Assembly (NCBI RefSeq): GCF_001434475.1
Contig: NZ_AZGF01000015.1
Coordinates: forward strand, 1 to 54,637
From: Paucilactobacillus suebicus DSM 5007 = KCTC 3549
GTDB taxonomy: Bacteria; Bacillota; Bacilli; Lactobacillales; Lactobacillaceae
Direction of reading: 5' to 3'
Length of the DNA: 54,637 bases
Made by a program: the position numbers and the translations under genes. The notes below the pieces were generated by a model. It was not told where the DNA came from, made no database searches, and saw only the letters and a list, made by a program, of their open reading frames with translations. How positions within the stretch are numbered: the first letter of the stretch is position 1; each line of letters opens with the position of its first letter. Positions 41,612 through 51,321 of the stretch are shown piece after piece.

Positions 41612-43063
41612 ATGAAGTTAATTGAGAAATTTGCAGATGTGGTCATCGATAGCGGAACATACGAGTCGCTTGATCGGTACTATGTGATAAATAAAGTGCG
41701 AGCATTAGTTGGTGATGCAGATACAAAAGTGACAGATGAAAAGTCAGTCAAAGATCAACTGATTGATTTAGCGGTGCTGAATCAAAAAATTGAGGATACA
41801 ATTACGAATCGTGAAATTTTAAACGATCAACTGATGGACTTGGTCACCCCAACACCAGCTAAATTGAATCGTGAATTTTGGGATCAGTATAAATCATCAC
41901 CAAATAATGCAACTAACTTTTTCTACGATTTCTGTAAACAAAATGACTATATCAAGGTTGCGGCAATTAAGAAGAATGTTGAGTTCAGTCGTCAAACTAA
42001 GTATGGTGATTTAGAAATCACAATTAATTTATCTAAACCTGAAAAAGATCCAAAAGCAATTGCTGCAGCAGCCAAATCAACCAGTGATGCCTATCCAAAA
42101 TGTCAATTGTGCATGGAAAATGAGGGGTACCTTGGTCGACTCGGTTATCCAGCTCGTAGCAACCATCGTATTATTCGTATGGAAGTTGGCGGGGCTGAAT
42201 GGGGCTTCCAGTACTCTCCTTATGCGTATTTTAATGAGCACTGTATTTTCCTAGATTCAAAGCACGAACCAATGAAGATTGATCGACAAACTATTAATAA
42301 TCTCATTCAAATTGAACAAACATTCCCTGAGTACTTTGTCGGTAGTAATGCTGATTTACCAATTGTTGGTGGTTCAATGCTGGCACACGAACATTATCAG
42401 GGCGGACGTCATGTCTTTCCAATGATGAAAGCAGATATTAAAACTCCATTATCATTTGATGAATTCCCAGCAGTAACGGCCGGAGTTGTCAATTGGCCAA
42501 TGACAGATCTCCGTCTGACCAGTAGCGATACACAGCAGCTAACCAATTTGGCAGAGAAAATTATGAATGCGTGGAAAAATTATAGTGATCAAAGTGTGGA
42601 GGTTGTTGCATACACTAAGGATGGAACTCGTCATCATACTGTCACACCAATCATGCATCGAGATGGTGACCAATATGTCTTAGACTTAGTGTTGCGGGAT
42701 AACAATACTTCGTCTAAGTATCCAAATGGAATCTTTCACCCCCACGATGAGGTTGCCCACATTAAGAAAGAAAATATTGGCTTAATTGAAGTCATGGGGC
42801 GTGCAATTTTGCCTGCCCGTCTTAAGACAGAGATGCAAGAAGTAAAACAGTACTGGTTGAAACAAGATAATCATATCGCTGACTATCACCGTCCTTGGGC
42901 CGATGAAGTCGCTGACCGTCGCTCAATTACGGCTGATAACGTTGATTCAGTGATGGAGTCTGAAGTGGCTGATGTGTTTGCTGAGGTTTTGGAAAATGCC
43001 GGTGTCTTTAAAAATGATGATAACGGGCAACAAGCATTGGCAAAATTCATCAAGACAATATAA
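41612..43063 (+). CDS. galT: UTP-hexose-1-phosphate uridylyltransferase (Gram-positive class II GalT)
   Basis: The 483-residue length and YPKCQLCMENEGYLGRLGYPARSNHRII identify the Lactobacillales-type GalT, distinct from the 350-residue enteric enzyme. GGSMLAHEHYQGG is the conserved His region. It exchanges UMP between UDP-glucose and galactose 1-phosphate. AGGGAG precedes the ATG. It is separated from galK by 333 bases containing the D hairpins. It may be reached by read-through from galK, since no terminator with U-tract lies between. Confidence 0.95.
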   Translation: MKLIEKFADVVIDSGTYESLDRYYVINKVRALVGDADTKVTDEKSVKDQLIDLAVLNQKIEDTITNREILNDQLMDLVTPTPAKLNREFWDQYKSSPNNATNFFYDFCKQNDYIKVAAIKKNVEFSRQTKYGDLEITINLSKPEKDPKAIAAAAKSTSDAYPKCQLCMENEGYLGRLGYPARSNHRIIRMEVGGAEWGFQYSPYAYFNEHCIFLDSKHEPMKIDRQTINNLIQIEQTFPEYFVGSNADLPIVGGSMLAHEHYQGGRHVFPMMKADIKTPLSFDEFPAVTAGVVNWPMTDLRLTSSDTQQLTNLAEKIMNAWKNYSDQSVEVVAYTKDGTRHHTVTPIMHRDGDQYVLDLVLRDNNTSSKYPNGIFHPHDEVAHIKKENIGLIEVMGRAILPARLKTEMQEVKQYWLKQDNHIADYHRPWADEVADRRSITADNVDSVMESEVADVFAEVLENAGVFKNDDNGQQALAKFIKTI

Positions 43064-43080
43064 AATAGAAGTAAATATAA

Positions 43081-44109
<1,029 letters not shown>

Positions 44110-44113
44110 ATCT

Positions 44114-44172
44114 GCGAATCTCTGTTAAATGATATGCATCAGCTATATCATGATGACAGAGATTTTTTTAAC
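44114..44172 (+). terminator. Terminator after galR
   Basis: AATCTCTGT / ACAGAGATT with an inner GATATGCATCAGCTATATC structure, followed by seven T. It separates the gal operon from the polyphosphate operon. Confidence 0.8.
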
Positions 44173-44192
44173 AATGGAGGGAGGAACAAACT

Positions 44193-45719
44193 ATGAGCCA
44201 ACCTAACTTAACTGCACAAATTGTAATTAACGCACAAAGCATTGATTTATGTATCACGGATCTGAAAAAAATGAAAATTATTGAGCAGGCTAGCGCACCC
44301 GTTACACTGGGTGACCACTTATTTATTTCAGGAGGAATCACCGCTGCCATTGTGGATGATGCGATTGATGTCTTAGTGAAATTCAAAATGGTTATGGCTG
44401 ATTACGGGGTGACTGATGCAAACTTGGTTGCAAGCCACGCTGTGTCGCAGGCCGAAAACATTAACTTCATTCAAGATCAGATATACATTCAAACTGGAAT
44501 GAGGCCGAAACTGCTGACAGTTAATGAAGAGCTAATGTACCGTGTACAGGCTTGTGCAGCTTTTCTGCCACATTTTAAAAAATTAATTCAAAAAGGAATT
44601 GTTATCATTCAAGTTGGTGCAAGCATGATGACACTGACAATTTTTCAAGATGGACAGATCACGCTAGCTCAAGAAGTTCCATTAGGGCCACTGCGTGTTG
44701 CACAAACATTGAAGAAACTGGAGCGGCAGGTGGTATCTTACGAGGATGTGCTGGATGAATATCTGTATTCTAAGCTATTAGAGGTCTGGAAAATGATCCC
44801 GGAGCAGTATTTCGACCGAGTAATCCTAATGGGATCAAAGTTGACGTTGTTAGAGAACCTAATTCCAAAAGGTGAACGCGCGGTTGAGCTGACACACCAA
44901 GATTTTGACCAACATTTCAATGACGTAATGAAATTATCGGATCAAGATTTAGATTCTCAGTTACCACAAATGGAAGCAGACGAGGTTGCCCCGCTGTTCT
45001 TGATGCTTGATCAGATTTTTGATCACCTGCAGGTTAAAGATATTAATTTAACTGATATTAAACTCACCGATGGATTGATTGCTAACTTGAATGCACAGGA
45101 CAAGCAAACTTCTAACGCGTGGAATTATGATCAAATGATTTTAGACGAAGCGCAAAATATTTCCAAACGATACTTGGTTGACCAAGATCATCAACAACAG
45201 GTACTGAAGTTTGCGATGCAGTTATTTGACAGATTGAAAAAATTTCATGGTCTCAGCAAACGGGATCGACTGTTACTTCAACTTTCAGCGATTTTAGCGG
45301 ATACGGGACTATATCTTAATTCACACCATCATTCGTTTCATTCCGAATACATTATTGAAGCCAGTGAAATTATTGGCATTAACGAAAATGAACAACAAAT
45401 TGTGGCGGCTGTTGCACGTTACCACAGTTCTTCATCGCCATCTTTGAATTTAAATAACCTAGTACAATTTCAAATTAACGATAAACTACGAATCGCTAAA
45501 TTAGCAGCAATTTTGAGACTTGCTGATGCACTTGATGACAGTCACTTAGCGAAAATCAAAAAAATAACATTGCACCTGGATAATGAGTCGCGTCAGATTG
45601 AGATTACTGCAAGTGCTGATAAAAATATTGCACTAGAGCAGCTAACGTTCCAGCAAAAGGCTGATTTTTTTCAGACCGTTTATGGGTTGAAGCCAATTCT
45701 GAAGAGTAGTCGCAAGTAG
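44193..45719 (+). CDS. Ppx/GppA-like protein with degenerate active site and C-terminal HD-like domain
   Basis: The 508-residue protein has two Ppx/GppA-type lobes (residues 1-300) and a helical HD-like region (about 310-500). The first phosphate loop, DLGSNS in active enzymes, reads INAQSID. The second, DxGGxS, reads IIQVGASMMTLTIF. The HD-like region keeps SHHHSFHSEYIIEASEIIG but lacks a clear HD pair (ILADTG in its place). It is therefore probably a regulatory or binding paralogue, not an enzyme. It starts the operon before ppk with a gap of 17 bases, and GGAGGGAGG precedes its ATG. Active Ppx is encoded two genes downstream. Confidence 0.78.
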   Translation: MSQPNLTAQIVINAQSIDLCITDLKKMKIIEQASAPVTLGDHLFISGGITAAIVDDAIDVLVKFKMVMADYGVTDANLVASHAVSQAENINFIQDQIYIQTGMRPKLLTVNEELMYRVQACAAFLPHFKKLIQKGIVIIQVGASMMTLTIFQDGQITLAQEVPLGPLRVAQTLKKLERQVVSYEDVLDEYLYSKLLEVWKMIPEQYFDRVILMGSKLTLLENLIPKGERAVELTHQDFDQHFNDVMKLSDQDLDSQLPQMEADEVAPLFLMLDQIFDHLQVKDINLTDIKLTDGLIANLNAQDKQTSNAWNYDQMILDEAQNISKRYLVDQDHQQQVLKFAMQLFDRLKKFHGLSKRDRLLLQLSAILADTGLYLNSHHHSFHSEYIIEASEIIGINENEQQIVAAVARYHSSSSPSLNLNNLVQFQINDKLRIAKLAAILRLADALDDSHLAKIKKITLHLDNESRQIEITASADKNIALEQLTFQQKADFFQTVYGLKPILKSSRK

Positions 45720-45736
45720 CGAATAGGAGGGATATT

Positions 45737-47881
45737 ATGAGTAGTAATTACGAACCGAATTATTTTACCAATCGCGAATTGAGCTGGATTGATTTTAACG
45801 ATCGAGTGCTGGATGAAGCTCGTGATAAACGTAATCCGTTACTTGAACGAGTGAAGTTTTTAGGCATCACTCAAAGCAACCTCGATGAATTCTTTATGGT
45901 ACGGGTGGCCTCACTTCGTAAAATGCTGGCTGTTGACTACAATGAACCGGATGCTTCGGGGATGTTGCCGGCAGAGCAACTTTCAGCGATCAGCAAAAAA
46001 GTGCATCAACAGTTAACTAAGCAATATTCAACGTTGACTAGATCGTTATTGCCACAATTAGAAGAAGTGGGCATTCAGTTATTGAAATACGATGGATTGT
46101 CGAAACGCCAGCGGCTATTTGTTAGCCAATATTTTCACCAGGATCTGTATCCAGTTTTGACACCACTGGCGGTGGATAGTTCTAGACCATTTCCTTTTAT
46201 TGGCAATAATTCACTGTACTTGGCGGTTCGCCTAGCTAAGTCAGAAAATGATGACTTACCTGATGGTGAAAAAAAAGAACGACGGTATGCCTTAGTACAG
46301 GTGCCGGACGTGTTTAATCGGGTGGTAAAACTGCCTGGAGACAATCAATTCATTTTGTTAGAAGATGCAATTAGACCGTTTGTTAATGAACTGTTTACCG
46401 GATTTAAGGTCAAAGAGGCTCAATCTTTCCGTGTGATCCGAGATATGGACTTTGACGTTTCCGAAAGTGATACATCTGATTTAATGAAAGAAATTGTCCA
46501 GCAATTATCAATGCGCGACCACACCAGCGTGATGCGCTTGGAAATTGAAAATGACACCAGCAAATCATTGCGAAAATGGCTGGTTAAAATGTTGAAGGCT
46601 AACGAAGAAGAGGTCTATGAAATTTCTGGGCCAATTGACCTGGGGATGTTAGGCGATTTAGCCAAATTGGTTACGGATCATAGTGACTTACTATTCCAGC
46701 CATATAAATCGTATACTCAACCCTCTTTACGAACCGATAACTTATTCTCGGCAATTGCTAGTCAGGATATTTTCCTGCACCACCCGTATGATAGCTTTTC
46801 TCCGGTCGTCAATTTTGTCAAAGAAGCAGCTGAAGATCCAGATACATTGGCCATTAAGATGACTTTGTACCGTGTATCGAGCCATTCACCGATCATTCAG
46901 TACTTAGGTGAAGCTGCGCAAAATGGTAAACAAGTCACCGTTTTAGTTGAATTGAAGGCGAGATTTGATGAAGAAAATAACGTTCATTGGGCGCATGAAC
47001 TTGAAAAACGTGGCTGTCACGTTATATATGGACTACAGGGACTTAAAACGCATTGTAAATTATTATTAGTTGTGAGGCGTGAGAGTGATGGCATTCGTCG
47101 CTATGTGCATATGGCCACTGGTAATTATAATGACGTCACGGCTAATTTTTACACTGATATGGGATTGTTTACGGCGGATGCGCGGATTGGGGTCGATGCT
47201 TCTAACATCTTCAATATGCTATCTGGATTTTCGGAGCCACGTCATTTTGAAGTATTAAACATTGCCCCATTAACGATGAGAAACTTTTTGAAGGATCGGA
47301 TTGATGATGAAATTAAAGCGGCGAAAGCAGGCCGACCAGCAAGAATCAAAATGAAGATGAATTCATTGTCTGATCCGCGGATGATTAGCAAATTATACGA
47401 TGCGTCGATAGCTGGAGTTAAGATTGATCTGATTGTACGTGGTATCTGCCGCCTGCAGCCAGGTATTAAAGGAATTAGTGAGAACATCACTGTCCATTCC
47501 ATTGTGGGAAGATTTCTTGAACACAGTAGAATATATAGCTTCTATTCTGAAGGCGAGGAAAAGGTATTTTTATCGAGTGCTGACCTGATGAACCGTAATC
47601 TTTCACGAAGGGTTGAACTACTTTTCCCAATTCTGCAGGAAAATATTAAACAAGAAATTTTGCGCATTTATGGTCTGATGTGGAATGATAACCTAAAAAC
47701 TCGTGTTTTGACAGCTGACGGAACTTATCAACGAGTGGATCGGCGTGGGCTGGAGCCATTAAGCGTACAGGATGCTTTAATGCATGAAAAGGAATTATTA
47801 TCTCATAAAAAAATTGATGATGACTTAAATAAGGTCAGTCAAATCTTTATTCCACTGACTAAACCTGACGAAGGATTGTAG
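45737..47881 (+). CDS. ppk: Polyphosphate kinase 1
   Basis: The 714-residue protein matches PPK1. The N-terminal domain has NRELSWIDFNDRVLDEA and GITQSNLDEFFMVRV. The catalytic, autophosphorylated His458 is in RRYVHMATGNYND. The second conserved histidine, His596, is in GRFLEHSRIYSF, and FLSSADLMNRNLSRRVE near the end binds ATP. It polymerises the gamma phosphate of ATP into polyphosphate reversibly. It lies between the Ppx-like gene and ppx, with gaps of 17 and 12 bases. GGAGGG precedes the ATG. Confidence 0.96.
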   Translation: MSSNYEPNYFTNRELSWIDFNDRVLDEARDKRNPLLERVKFLGITQSNLDEFFMVRVASLRKMLAVDYNEPDASGMLPAEQLSAISKKVHQQLTKQYSTLTRSLLPQLEEVGIQLLKYDGLSKRQRLFVSQYFHQDLYPVLTPLAVDSSRPFPFIGNNSLYLAVRLAKSENDDLPDGEKKERRYALVQVPDVFNRVVKLPGDNQFILLEDAIRPFVNELFTGFKVKEAQSFRVIRDMDFDVSESDTSDLMKEIVQQLSMRDHTSVMRLEIENDTSKSLRKWLVKMLKANEEEVYEISGPIDLGMLGDLAKLVTDHSDLLFQPYKSYTQPSLRTDNLFSAIASQDIFLHHPYDSFSPVVNFVKEAAEDPDTLAIKMTLYRVSSHSPIIQYLGEAAQNGKQVTVLVELKARFDEENNVHWAHELEKRGCHVIYGLQGLKTHCKLLLVVRRESDGIRRYVHMATGNYNDVTANFYTDMGLFTADARIGVDASNIFNMLSGFSEPRHFEVLNIAPLTMRNFLKDRIDDEIKAAKAGRPARIKMKMNSLSDPRMISKLYDASIAGVKIDLIVRGICRLQPGIKGISENITVHSIVGRFLEHSRIYSFYSEGEEKVFLSSADLMNRNLSRRVELLFPILQENIKQEILRIYGLMWNDNLKTRVLTADGTYQRVDRRGLEPLSVQDALMHEKELLSHKKIDDDLNKVSQIFIPLTKPDEGL

Positions 47882-47893
47882 GAGGTACTCATA

Positions 47894-48838
47894 ATGGAAA
47901 CATTAGCCGTAATTGACTTAGGTTCTAACTCGGCACGAATGACAATGACAGAAATTCATGATGATGGTAGTTATAAAGTGATTCAAAGGGTTAAACGAAT
48001 GGTTCGCCTGTCACAGGCGATGGGTGAAGAAGAAACTCTTAAGCAGCCAGCCATGGACCGAACTATTCAGGCACTAAAGGAATTTCAGGAGATATATCGG
48101 CAACAGGATGATATCACGTTACGAGCAGTCGGCACGGCAGCGATTAGAATGGCGAAGAATCAGGCCGAATTTCTTCAACGTGTTAAAGATGAGGTCGATG
48201 GGCTAGAAATCGAAGTCATTTCCGGTTCAATGGAGGCCCACTATGATTATTTAGGGGTGATCAATACTTTACCAGCCACTAATTGTGTCATCATGGATAC
48301 TGGTGGCGCCAGTTGCGAACTGATTTTAGTTCAAAATGGTAAGGCTCAAAACCTAATTAGTATTCCAATTGGTGCGGTTAACCTGTCTGAAAAATTCTTT
48401 AAGAATCGGACAGATGTGTTCAGAGCTGAAGATTTATTTTGGGAGACAACGTTTGTTAATCGACTATTTAACGGGGTATGGTGGCTTCATAAGGGCCAAA
48501 ACTTACCAGTAGTCGCCTTAGGTGGTAGTAACAGAACACTGGCTAAAATTTTTCGAAAGCAATCTGACATGATCAATTTCGAAGATATTCATGGCTATCG
48601 AATGTCAGTTGAGCAGGTTGAACAGGTCTATGCTGAAATAATTAGCAAAAATCTTGAAGAAAGAAAAAAGATCCCTGGGTTATCCAAGGATCGAGCAGAT
48701 ATCATTGCTGGAGGAATCACACCGATTGTAACGATATTACGATATTTAGATTCGGATCGAATTACGTTCTCACAAAACGGTGTGCGCGAAGGGATATTGT
48801 TTGAACATTTGACTGAACTACAAGAGAGTGAAAAATAA
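47894..48838 (+). CDS. ppx: Exopolyphosphatase (short Ppx/GppA form)
   Basis: The 314-residue protein is of the Ppx/GppA family with intact active-site motifs: VIDLGSNSARMTMTEI at the start (phosphate loop 1), AVGTAAIRMAKN (residues 79-90), and IMDTGGASCELILV (phosphate loop 2). The short form lacks the C-terminal domains of enteric Ppx. It releases phosphate from polyphosphate ends and so opposes Ppk in the same operon. The last codons and the stop are part of a long hairpin (48828-48938). Confidence 0.93.
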   Translation: METLAVIDLGSNSARMTMTEIHDDGSYKVIQRVKRMVRLSQAMGEEETLKQPAMDRTIQALKEFQEIYRQQDDITLRAVGTAAIRMAKNQAEFLQRVKDEVDGLEIEVISGSMEAHYDYLGVINTLPATNCVIMDTGGASCELILVQNGKAQNLISIPIGAVNLSEKFFKNRTDVFRAEDLFWETTFVNRLFNGVWWLHKGQNLPVVALGGSNRTLAKIFRKQSDMINFEDIHGYRMSVEQVEQVYAEIISKNLEERKKIPGLSKDRADIIAGGITPIVTILRYLDSDRITFSQNGVREGILFEHLTELQESEK

Positions 48839-48938
48839 ATCGTTAAGGTCCAGTTACATAAGCGGCCCCGGCGGATATTCAAGGGTTTAGAGTATCCGCC
48901 GGGGCCGCTTATGTTGCAGGACCTGACTTATTTTTCAC
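48828..48938 (+). repeat. Long hairpin E spanning the ppx stop codon
   Basis: GTGAAAAATAA (48828-48838, includes the TAA stop) pairs with TTATTTTTCAC (48928-48938). AGGTCC / GGACCT follows, then ACATAAGCGGCCCCGGCGGA / TCCGCCGGGGCCGCTTATGT (20 perfect bp), extended by ATATTC / GAGTAT. An AGTT / TGCA internal loop sits where other copies have GTTT. It is the most GC-rich stretch of the window. There is no shared tail, so membership of the family is uncertain. Confidence 0.7.
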
Positions 48939-48991
48939 GTTTAGACAAGGCTGCCCAAACGTGATCTATCTGAATTTTACTGTTGCTAAAC

Positions 48992-49654
48992 CTACAGCAT
49001 CTCCAGTGCTTCCTGGTCCACGATACAAATTTGCTTACTACCGGTCTGTTCAATCAAGCCATTTCGCTCTAATTCACCTAATTTACGACTGATGGTTTCA
49101 GGAGTTGTGCCGAGGTAAGTAGCCAAATCCTTTTTCTTCAGAGGTAGTTTAAAATCATTTTTACCAAACTGTGCTGATGTTTCAACTAAGTAATCAGCCA
49201 GTCTTGATTCAACGGAAGAGGTACTTGTTTGGGTAGTACGTTTTTCAAGCTCAGTCATGCGTCTGCCAAGCTCATTAAGAAGGTTAAGACTGATGGTCGG
49301 ATACTTCTGCATCAGTTGTTGAAATTCAGTACGATTGATTTGGCAGATCATGGTTGGCATCAAAGCTTCGGCGAATGAATTGTGTTTAGCTTGTGAGAAG
49401 AGTGCCGTTTCACCGTCAAAATCGCCAGCAGTTAACAAATGTAGTAGCTGTTCTTTGCCATTAGAAGCTAATTGAAATACCTTAGCTTGACCACTGGCGA
49501 TAATCATTAATGCATCCATTGAGTCACCGGCTGCAAAAATTGTTTCACCTGTTTGGTAGTGGTGCTGATGAACAATTGAGTTAACCGTATCTTGCTCTTG
49601 TTCTGAGAGCTGACTAAATAACGGAACTAACGAAACACAATTATGTTGATGCAT
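48992..49654 (-). CDS. Crp/Fnr family regulator, FLP-like
   Basis: The start is the ATG at 49654 (minus), following AAGGGAAGGG; a frame from 49675 lacks a ribosome site. The 220-residue protein has a cNMP-binding-type beta-roll (GETIFAAGDSMDALMIIASGQAKVF) and a C-terminal winged helix (KKDLATYLGTTPETISRKLGELERNGLI). An N-terminal Cys in MHQHNCVSLVPLF and a second in PTMICQI are arranged as in the FNR-like FLP proteins of lactobacilli. These use a thiol switch rather than an iron-sulfur cluster. Targets cannot be read from the window. Confidence 0.85.
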   Translation of the reverse strand: MHQHNCVSLVPLFSQLSEQEQDTVNSIVHQHHYQTGETIFAAGDSMDALMIIASGQAKVFQLASNGKEQLLHLLTAGDFDGETALFSQAKHNSFAEALMPTMICQINRTEFQQLMQKYPTISLNLLNELGRRMTELEKRTTQTSTSSVESRLADYLVETSAQFGKNDFKLPLKKKDLATYLGTTPETISRKLGELERNGLIEQTGSKQICIVDQEALEML

Positions 49655-49703
49655 AAATACCCTTCCCTTCATCATTAATCATGGCTAGCATATCACGTTT
49701 GAA

Positions 49704-49746
49704 AAAAAATAACGAATGATCCAATGGCGGGTCATTCGTTATTTTA
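49704..49746. terminator. Terminator between the alcohol dehydrogenase and FLP genes
   Basis: AATAACGAATGATCC / GGGTCATTCGTTATT with loop AATGGC, A-run on the left and T-rich right side. Acts mainly for the minus-strand alcohol dehydrogenase. Confidence 0.8.
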
Positions 49747-49763
49747 GTTTTATTTAATACTAA

Positions 49764-50930
49764 CTATTTGTTATAAGCTTCTTGGAATAATTTAACGATG
49801 TCTTCCTTTGAGCCTTTACGTGGGTTAGGACCGGCATTGCCATCCTTTAATGCATTTTCAGCCAGCAATTCAAAGTCCTCTGGCTTAGCACCCAATTCTT
49901 TGATGCTACGAATGCCAACTGACTTAGCCAAACGAGCAAGTGCATCAATAGCTTTTTGAGCGGCATCCCAAACGCTTAAGCCGTCAACATTCTCACCCAT
50001 GAAACGGGCGATGTCGGCGAAACGTTCCGGACAAGCAACGATGTTCCACTGTTCAACAGTTGGCATTAATGATGCGCAGCATTCGCCATGAGGTGCATCA
50101 TATTGACCACCAAGTTGGTGAGCCATAGCGTGGACGTAACCAAGGTCAGCGTTATTAAAGGCCATGCCGGCGATCAAAGCAGCTTCGGCCATCTTAGTAC
50201 GAGCTTCAATGTTGTGACCATCTGCGTAAGCCTGTGGCAAGTACTTACTGATCAGCTTGATACCTTGAATTGCTTGTGCATCAGTAATGTCGTTACGGTG
50301 TGTTGAAACGTATGATTCAACACAGTGAGTCATGGCATCCATACCCGTAGCAGCAGTTAAACTTTGTGGAATGTCTAACATCAGCATTGGGTCGTTGAAT
50401 GAAACTAAAGGTACGTTACGCCATGAAATAACAACGAACTTCAATTTTGTTTTTTCATTGGTAATAACAGCGTGACGAGTGATTTCACTGGCAGTTCCGG
50501 CGGTTGTATTAACAGCCATTAATGGAGGAAGTGGGTTTTCGAGGGTATCAATTCCAGCCAATTTAGTAATGTCGTCACCGTTAGTTAGGACGATTCCAAT
50601 TCCCTTAGCACAGTCATGTGATGAACCACCGCCAACAGAAATGATACTGTCACAGTTGTTATCAAGATATGCTTGCTTACCTTCAGCAACGTTTCTAGTC
50701 TTTGGGTTTGGTTCTACTTGGTCATAGAATGCATAGTCAACACCAGCGGCTTTTAATGAAGCCTCAGTCTGCTTGACGGCGCCGCCTTCTAAGTTCTTCA
50801 AGAATGGGCCAGTAACGATTAAAGGCTTCTTCATGTTCAAAAGCTTAGCACGATCACCAATTTTACTTATTACTCCAGGACCAAAGAAGTTGACGTTGGG
50901 CATCATGAAATCTGTGTTAGGTTCTACCAT
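49764..50930 (-). CDS. Iron-containing alcohol dehydrogenase (DhaT/FucO-type)
   Basis: The 388-residue type III alcohol dehydrogenase has FFGPGVISKIGDRAK at the N-terminus, the NAD loop SVGGGSSHDCAKG and NTTAGTASEITRHAV. The iron-ligand His residues are in YVHAMAHQLGGQYDAPHGECCASLMP. Related enzymes reduce 3-hydroxypropionaldehyde to 1,3-propanediol or lactaldehyde to 1,2-propanediol, recycling NADH. Which one applies here is not shown. CAGATTA...TGGAGGAA supplies the ribosome site on the minus strand. Rex-like dyads lie upstream. Confidence 0.9.
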   Translation of the reverse strand: MVEPNTDFMMPNVNFFGPGVISKIGDRAKLLNMKKPLIVTGPFLKNLEGGAVKQTEASLKAAGVDYAFYDQVEPNPKTRNVAEGKQAYLDNNCDSIISVGGGSSHDCAKGIGIVLTNGDDITKLAGIDTLENPLPPLMAVNTTAGTASEITRHAVITNEKTKLKFVVISWRNVPLVSFNDPMLMLDIPQSLTAATGMDAMTHCVESYVSTHRNDITDAQAIQGIKLISKYLPQAYADGHNIEARTKMAEAALIAGMAFNNADLGYVHAMAHQLGGQYDAPHGECCASLMPTVEQWNIVACPERFADIARFMGENVDGLSVWDAAQKAIDALARLAKSVGIRSIKELGAKPEDFELLAENALKDGNAGPNPRKGSKEDIVKLFQEAYNK

Positions 50931-50951
50931 TATAAAATTCCTCCAGATTAA

Positions 50952-50972
50952 TTTGAAAATTATTTCACAAAA
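50952..50972. promoter_or_regulatory. Candidate Rex-like operator upstream of the alcohol dehydrogenase
   Basis: Minus-strand TTGTGAAATAATTTTCAAA resembles the Rex (NADH sensor) site TTGTGAAN4TTCACAA in its first half and most of its second. A related dyad TTATGAAA-ATTT-TTTCATAA lies at 51084-51103. Other content of this 390-base gap is AT-rich, with CAACCGGTTG as a short palindrome near 51160, and the symporter ribosome site at 51308. Confidence 0.4.
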
Positions 50973-51321
50973 CTATGAAAAAATAAGTGGATTGTTATTT
51001 CAAATCCATTCATTATTTTCATCACACGAGTATTGTATTATTTAGAATTACATTTTGCAACCCTTATTTTACTTAAAATTATGAAAATTTTTTCATAATA
51101 AATCAAAATATTTGGTTTTAAATGATACACGTCGTTGATTGTTCACCTAAAAACTTACAACCGGTTGCACAGCCTTGGCCAATAAAAAAATATGTTAATT
51201 ATTAAAGAAAAATGATAATTTTTTAAATATAAAGCGGATTCAAAGGTCCACGTCATGTACGATTGTGCTAAACTGAAAATTGTTTAAAAAAATGCTGGTG
51301 TATATATAGGAGGATGCTCTC

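Noticed and set aside
49764-50930. Iron alcohol dehydrogenase as the sulfolactaldehyde reductase of the sulfoquinovose pathway
   Set aside because: It is about 16 kb from the cassette on the other strand, and the family is used widely for other aldehydes; kept only as a possible NADH sink.
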